Source: CAZNVB01 sp964651495 (GTDB lineage: Bacteria > Acidobacteriota > Aminicenantia > Aminicenantales > UBA8522). Taken from it: a stretch of 10,877 bases of DNA. A program made the position numbers and the translations under genes. The stretch is from contig CAZYWP010000106.1 of the NCBI GenBank assembly GCA_964651495.1, forward strand, positions 1 through 10,877, given 5' to 3'. This document shows positions 7,558 to 10,877 of this stretch, one piece after another. Numbering within the stretch: position 1 is the first letter of the stretch; the number at the start of each line of letters is the position of its first letter. The notes under the pieces were generated by a model, which was not told where the DNA came from, did not search any database, and saw only the letters and a program-made list of their open reading frames with translations.

Positions 7558-9699
7558 TCACCTGCACTTGGCGATCAGATCGTCGAGCTTGGCCTGCTCT
7601 TGAGGCGAAAGTTGGGCGTAGAATCGGTTCTTGTATTGCGTCAGATACTCCAGGGCGCGAACCTTGTCGCCCTTGACCGCATAGCCCAACCCCAGGTTGT
7701 AAAGGGCAAATGCGTAGTCGGGCTTGATCTCGACGGCCTTCCTCCAGTTGGCGATCGCGCCGTCTAAATCGCCCGCCTGCCGCAGCGCCACCCCCAGACC
7801 ATTATAGGCGGATGGGTAATTCGGGTCGAGCGCGATCGCCCTCCTGAAGCTGGCGACAGCCTTGTCATAAGCGGCCTTCTCCTTGGTCTTGAGAAAAACG
7901 GAGAACTGCAGCGAACCCAGGTTGTTGAAGACCACGGGATAGTTTTCGTCGAGGGCCAGGGCCTGATCGTAGGCCTTGAACGCGTCCTCGAAAGATCCTT
8001 GGTGATAATAAGCGACACCGAGATAATTCCAGACTTCGGGGTCATAATCGATCAGGGACAGCGTTCTTTTCAGGATTTGGATGGCCGCGTCATAAGCTCT
8101 GACATCCACCAGAAACATGCCGTACGTCGACAGAATCTTGATGCTCAGCGGGTTGTTCTCGACGCCCTCCCTAAGGGTCGCCACGGCCTCCTTCAGTTTT
8201 GCCTGCTCTTTGTAAATGGTCGCCAGATAGGAATACGCCAGGTCGAAATCCTTCCTCTCGGCGATGATTTGACGCAAAAGAGACGCCCCGTCCTCGAGCT
8301 CGCCGCGATGGTAAGCGCCCATGGCTTTCTGGAGCATGTTCTGATAGGGCAGCAGGGCTTTCAGATCATCCCGGACGGTGAAATTCTTCTTGGCCAGCGC
8401 CTGAGGGCTGGAGACATAGCCGAGGCTCTGCAGGCGTTCCCGCGTTTCGCGGTCGACGGTCTTGGCCGGAGCCGATTGAGTCATGGAAAAGCCGGCAATC
8501 AAGCGGCCGAGCGCTTCCCTGTATTTATCCAATTTCCGTTGTTCCGCCAGGTTCACCGTCTCGTCGAAATCGACGGCCAGGTCATAGACTTCGGGAACGG
8601 GGGTTTCGATGAATTTTTCCGTTCCTTCGATGTACCCTTGAAGGGGCGCCCAGCCGCGACTGTAATAGGGATAGAGCGATTCAAAATAAATCCGCCGCTC
8701 GGGCAAATTCTTACCCCGTATGGCCGGAAGAAGCGAGACTCCCTGGAGAAAAGCCGGTCCGTCAATCCCCAAGGCATCGCAGACCGTCGGAAAGATGTCA
8801 ATGTGGGAGGCATTCTGATCCACCCGACTCTGCTTGCTTCCGGGAAAAGCAATGATCAAAGGAATTCGTATGGTCGCGTTATAGGCAAAATAGCCGTGCG
8901 TTGATTCGCCGTGCTGGCCGAGCGACTCGCCGTGATCGCCGGTGAAGACACACAGCATGTTCTGGGCGAGGTTTTTGTCTTCGAGATTCGCCAGCAGCCT
9001 GCCCAAGGCGAAATCGACATAGGCGATCTCGCCGTCGTAGGGCCGGTCTTTGTATTGGGTCTGGAACGGCTCCGGCGGCAGATAGCGCTGGTGAGGATCG
9101 AAGCAATGAACCCAAAGAAACCAATTCTTGCGGGGGGGCAGAGCGTTCAGCCACTGGATGGCCCCTTCCATGACCGCCTCGGCTTTTCGCTCGACATAAG
9201 TGAATTCCTGGTTGGCCGGAGTGCCATAGTTATCATCATAAATATCAAACCCCCGGGTCAGACCGAACCGGGAGTCAAGGGGAAAGGCGCCGACAAACGC
9301 GGCCGTAGAATAGCCGCGCTCCTTGAGATGAGAGGCCAGGGTGGGGAATTTCTGATCGACGACAAAATTGGCGTTGTCATGGACGCCGTGGGCGACCGGC
9401 GTCGTCCCGAGCAGCATGTTGGTATGTGAGGGCAGGGTGGTCGGCGTATGGGCGAAGGCCCTTTCAAAAAGCGCGCCCCGGGCGGCCAGGCCGTCGATAT
9501 TCGGCGTCTTCACCCGGTCGCCGCCGTAACAGCTCAACCGGTCGGTCCGCAGGGTATCGACGGTGATCAGAAGCACATTCCAGGGATTTTTGGGCACGCC
9601 TTTTTTGGCCGGCTGGGCGAAGGTCGAGGCGATAAGAAAGAGCAATGCCGCGGAGGTGCTGCCGAAAAACACAAAGGGGGTTTTGGCCATCGTTTTCAT
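7558..9699 (-). CDS. Sulfatase-like alkaline-phosphatase-superfamily protein fused to TPR repeats, exported
   Basis: This 713-residue protein is complete. A signal peptide spans about 1-28, with probable cleavage after TFA. The alkaline phosphatase superfamily domain covers about 39-420. VDTLRTDRLSCYG holds the first metal Asp (D48). The nucleophile site reads T88-L-P-S-H. VHCFDPH (about 197-203) follows, then the second metal motif TGDHGESLGQHGE with D255 and H256, and H268 in THGYF. RLQSLGYV marks the usual end of this domain in bacterial sulfatase-TPR proteins. Residues about 449-713 hold six or seven TPRs; the one at about 588-628 carries a seven-residue insertion. The position of the Cys/Ser that becomes formylglycine is Thr, and the following Arg is His. 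Sulfate ester hydrolysis is therefore doubtful; a Thr nucleophile fits phospho-group transfer better. The TPRs probably dock a protein partner in the periplasm. GATGAG 8 nt before the ATG is a weak ribosome site. Confidence 0.9.
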   Translation of the reverse strand: MKTMAKTPFVFFGSTSAALLFLIASTFAQPAKKGVPKNPWNVLLITVDTLRTDRLSCYGGDRVKTPNIDGLAARGALFERAFAHTPTTLPSHTNMLLGTTPVAHGVHDNANFVVDQKFPTLASHLKERGYSTAAFVGAFPLDSRFGLTRGFDIYDDNYGTPANQEFTYVERKAEAVMEGAIQWLNALPPRKNWFLWVHCFDPHQRYLPPEPFQTQYKDRPYDGEIAYVDFALGRLLANLEDKNLAQNMLCVFTGDHGESLGQHGESTHGYFAYNATIRIPLIIAFPGSKQSRVDQNASHIDIFPTVCDALGIDGPAFLQGVSLLPAIRGKNLPERRIYFESLYPYYSRGWAPLQGYIEGTEKFIETPVPEVYDLAVDFDETVNLAEQRKLDKYREALGRLIAGFSMTQSAPAKTVDRETRERLQSLGYVSSPQALAKKNFTVRDDLKALLPYQNMLQKAMGAYHRGELEDGASLLRQIIAERKDFDLAYSYLATIYKEQAKLKEAVATLREGVENNPLSIKILSTYGMFLVDVRAYDAAIQILKRTLSLIDYDPEVWNYLGVAYYHQGSFEDAFKAYDQALALDENYPVVFNNLGSLQFSVFLKTKEKAAYDKAVASFRRAIALDPNYPSAYNGLGVALRQAGDLDGAIANWRKAVEIKPDYAFALYNLGLGYAVKGDKVRALEYLTQYKNRFYAQLSPQEQAKLDDLIAKCR

Positions 9700-9805
9700 T
9701 GAATTCTCATCGCCAAGTATCGGAGATTGAATGGCGATTTCAGTCTGAGAGTGCCTCTTTGCATCGCTTCTCGCAATCGCCGCGTCGGCCCTTCTGTATT
9801 TCGCG

Positions 9806-10729
9806 CTATTTCTTTTTAAGGAACTCGATAAAACCCTTCACCTGATTGGAACGCTCCGAACTCGAATCGTGTTTCAGGTAGTTTTCGAAAGCGGCGATCG
9901 CCTCCGCATTATTGTTCATGGCCAGGTGGGTCAGTCCGAGCTGATAAATGGCGTCGAGGAAGTCGTTCTGGATCTCCACCGCCCGCTTGTAGTACTGCAG
10001 GGCCTGCTCGAGCTTGGACTGCTTGTAGAAATTCGACCCCAGGTTGAAGAGCACCATCTGGTCGGTGATCTTCTCAAAATCGATCTTGTTGTACCATTCC
10101 ATGGCCTTCTCGTCCTGGCAGCGGTTGGCGTAGCAGTTGCCGATGAGCATCATGGCGTCGGCGTTCTGGGGGTCTTTGTCCAGGACTTTCTGGTAATACT
10201 CCTCGGCCTGGTCGTACTTCTGAAGCTGGAAATAACAGTTCCCGATATTCTTATAGATCACGTAAGCCTCGGGATTGGCCTCGATAATTTTCTGGTAGGA
10301 GGCGATGGCCTCTTCGTATTTTTGCGCCTCATACAGGGCATTCCCCTCTTTCAGCGCCGCTTTGAGCTCCTCGGTAATTAGCAGGCCCTCCATTTTTTCC
10401 ATACGGACTTCGATCGGCTTGTTCTTATCGAACTCCTTGATCTCGGCGCTCAGCTTTTTCGGCATGTAGCCGGGCTTGTCGAAATCGAGGTTCCACGACC
10501 CGCCCCGGATATAGAGGGCTTTCCACTCTCCTTTCTCGTCTGTCGCTGTCTCAAACCCGGATTGACCCTTGAGCGAAAAGAGCTTGACCTTGACGCCGGC
10601 AAGAGGCTTGCCGTCCTGGTCGGTGATCAGCCCCGTGACCCGTCCCTGCCCTTTATAGCCCTGGCCGAAGAGCAATGCGGCAGCAAAAAGCGCCACGGCA
10701 AGATCGATGAATAACCTTCTTGTTTTCAT
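9806..10729 (-). CDS. Exported carboxypeptidase-regulatory-like/TPR protein
   Basis: The protein has 307 residues from the second of two adjacent ATGs. An N-terminal signal (MKTRRLFIDLAVALFAAALL) directs export. Residues about 29-111 form a carboxypeptidase regulatory-like beta-sandwich: GRVTGLITDQDGKPLAGVKVKLFS, then TDEKGEWK and a GYMPKKLS segment. About five TPRs follow from residue 121 to 290, with typical patterns such as YEEAIASYQKIIEANPEAY and YDQAEEYYQKVLDKDPQN. The C-terminus is basic (FLKKK). No catalytic residues are visible, so it is probably a periplasmic scaffold or adaptor. It lies 106 bp upstream of the sulfatase-like/TPR gene in the same orientation with no evident terminator between, so co-transcription is plausible. 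The start at 10729 is preferred over 10732 because GGAGGT ends only 2 nt before the first ATG. Confidence is high for the domain layout and low for function. Confidence 0.9.
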   Translation of the reverse strand: MKTRRLFIDLAVALFAAALLFGQGYKGQGRVTGLITDQDGKPLAGVKVKLFSLKGQSGFETATDEKGEWKALYIRGGSWNLDFDKPGYMPKKLSAEIKEFDKNKPIEVRMEKMEGLLITEELKAALKEGNALYEAQKYEEAIASYQKIIEANPEAYVIYKNIGNCYFQLQKYDQAEEYYQKVLDKDPQNADAMMLIGNCYANRCQDEKAMEWYNKIDFEKITDQMVLFNLGSNFYKQSKLEQALQYYKRAVEIQNDFLDAIYQLGLTHLAMNNNAEAIAAFENYLKHDSSSERSNQVKGFIEFLKKK

Positions 10730-10734
10730 CATGG

Positions 10735-10740
10735 ACCTCC
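10735..10740 (-). promoter_or_regulatory. Ribosome binding site GGAGGT that decides the start of the TPR gene
   Basis: A full GGAGGT lies before two tandem ATG codons at 10732 and 10729. The core GGAGG is 3 nt from the first ATG and 6 nt from the second. The second spacing is closer to the usual range, so MKTRR is the probable N-terminus. Confidence 0.7.
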
Positions 10741-10746
10741 GTTTCT

Positions 10747-10775
10747 ATTCTATCATCTTGAGGGCAGGCAATGAA
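10747..10775 (-). promoter_or_regulatory. Possible extended -10 promoter of the CarboxypepD_reg/TPR gene
   Basis: On the minus strand TAGAAT (10752-10747) is preceded by TGA, giving TGATAGAAT, an extended -10 box like that of the VWFA-related gene. A weak -35 (TTCATT, 10775-10770) lies 17 bp upstream. The predicted transcript start near 10740 is very close to the Shine-Dalgarno sequence, leaving almost no leader, so the call is tentative. Confidence 0.3.
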
Positions 10776-10808
10776 GTCCCGATACAGAAAACATTCCCCC
10801 TCTCCTTC

Positions 10809-10833
10809 ATCCTCTCCCGCCAGGGGAGAGGAT
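10809..10833. repeat. Perfect 10-bp stem hairpin, REP-like
   Basis: ATCCTCTCCC (10809-10818) and GGGAGAGGAT (10824-10833) are exact reverse complements around a 5-nt loop. No T-run follows on either strand, so a terminator is unlikely. Pyrimidine/purine palindromes of this CCTCTCCC type are common as dispersed extragenic repeats in many genomes. The rest of 10741-10877 shows no gene. Confidence 0.6.
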
Positions 10834-10877
10834 AATAGATAATATCCGGAATACTCAGGAGAGTGACAAAGCGATAA

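Noticed and set aside
7365..7567. Short minus-strand open frames over the intergenic inverted repeat
   Set aside because: Their composition is low in normal protein features, they overlap the inverted repeat and the GWxTD start, and no ribosome site or recognisable domain is present.
9700..9805. Possible terminator or operator between the TPR gene and the sulfatase-like gene
   Set aside because: Only a 6-bp inverted pair (ATCGCC and GGCGAT, about 9710-9737) is visible, with a wide loop and no T-run. That is too weak to call.
10753..10794. A 13-codon minus-strand open frame with a purine-rich run before its ATG, as a possible leader peptide
   Set aside because: It is very short, has no run of regulatory codons, lies upstream of the inferred promoter, and has no paired attenuator structure.

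Overview
The window looks like a scaffolded contig from a moderately GC-rich, probably uncultured bacterium. It carries five protein genes and two 100-base runs of N (1361-1460 and 5154-5253). The combination of a VWFA-related exported protein, a GWxTD-domain protein, a TPR-fused sulfatase-like protein and a carboxypeptidase-regulatory-like/TPR protein is typical of Acidobacteriota and related lineages such as Candidatus Aminicenantota. That assignment rests on gene content only; the window has no rRNA or tRNA.

Left part (4-3406, minus strand): a hyuA-hyuB pair encoding the two subunits of a hydantoinase/5-oxoprolinase-type enzyme, probably an ATP-dependent cyclic-amide hydrolase or a related carboxylase. 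The first N run removes the end of hyuA and the start of hyuB. More coding sequence must be missing there than 100 bases can hold. A 133-bp intergenic stretch (3407-3539) separates hyuA from a divergent plus-strand gene. It carries the best promoter in the window, facing that gene: TTGACA, a 17-bp spacer and an extended TGATATTTT.

Centre (3540-5153, plus strand): an exported VWFA-related protein with an N-terminal strand-rich segment and a degenerate metal-ion site. Its stop codon touches the second N run, where it converges with the genes to the right.

Right part (5254-10729, minus strand): three consecutive exported proteins that all carry TPR repeats. In transcription order they are a CarboxypepD_reg-like/TPR protein, an alkaline-phosphatase-superfamily (sulfatase-like) protein with about six or seven C-terminal TPRs, and a GWxTD-domain protein with C-terminal TPRs. 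They share orientation with gaps of 106 and 193 bp and may form a loose operon for envelope or periplasmic assemblies. The sulfatase-like protein has Thr where sulfatases have the Cys/Ser that becomes formylglycine, so the sulfatase label is doubtful. A 117-bp imperfect inverted repeat (7408-7524) lies between the second and third genes.

I see no CRISPR array, insertion sequence, tRNA or rRNA, and no strong sign of a defence or phage system. The most interesting items are the Thr-type sulfatase/TPR fusion, the run of three exported TPR proteins, the long inverted repeat, and the evidence that the first assembly gap is undersized.
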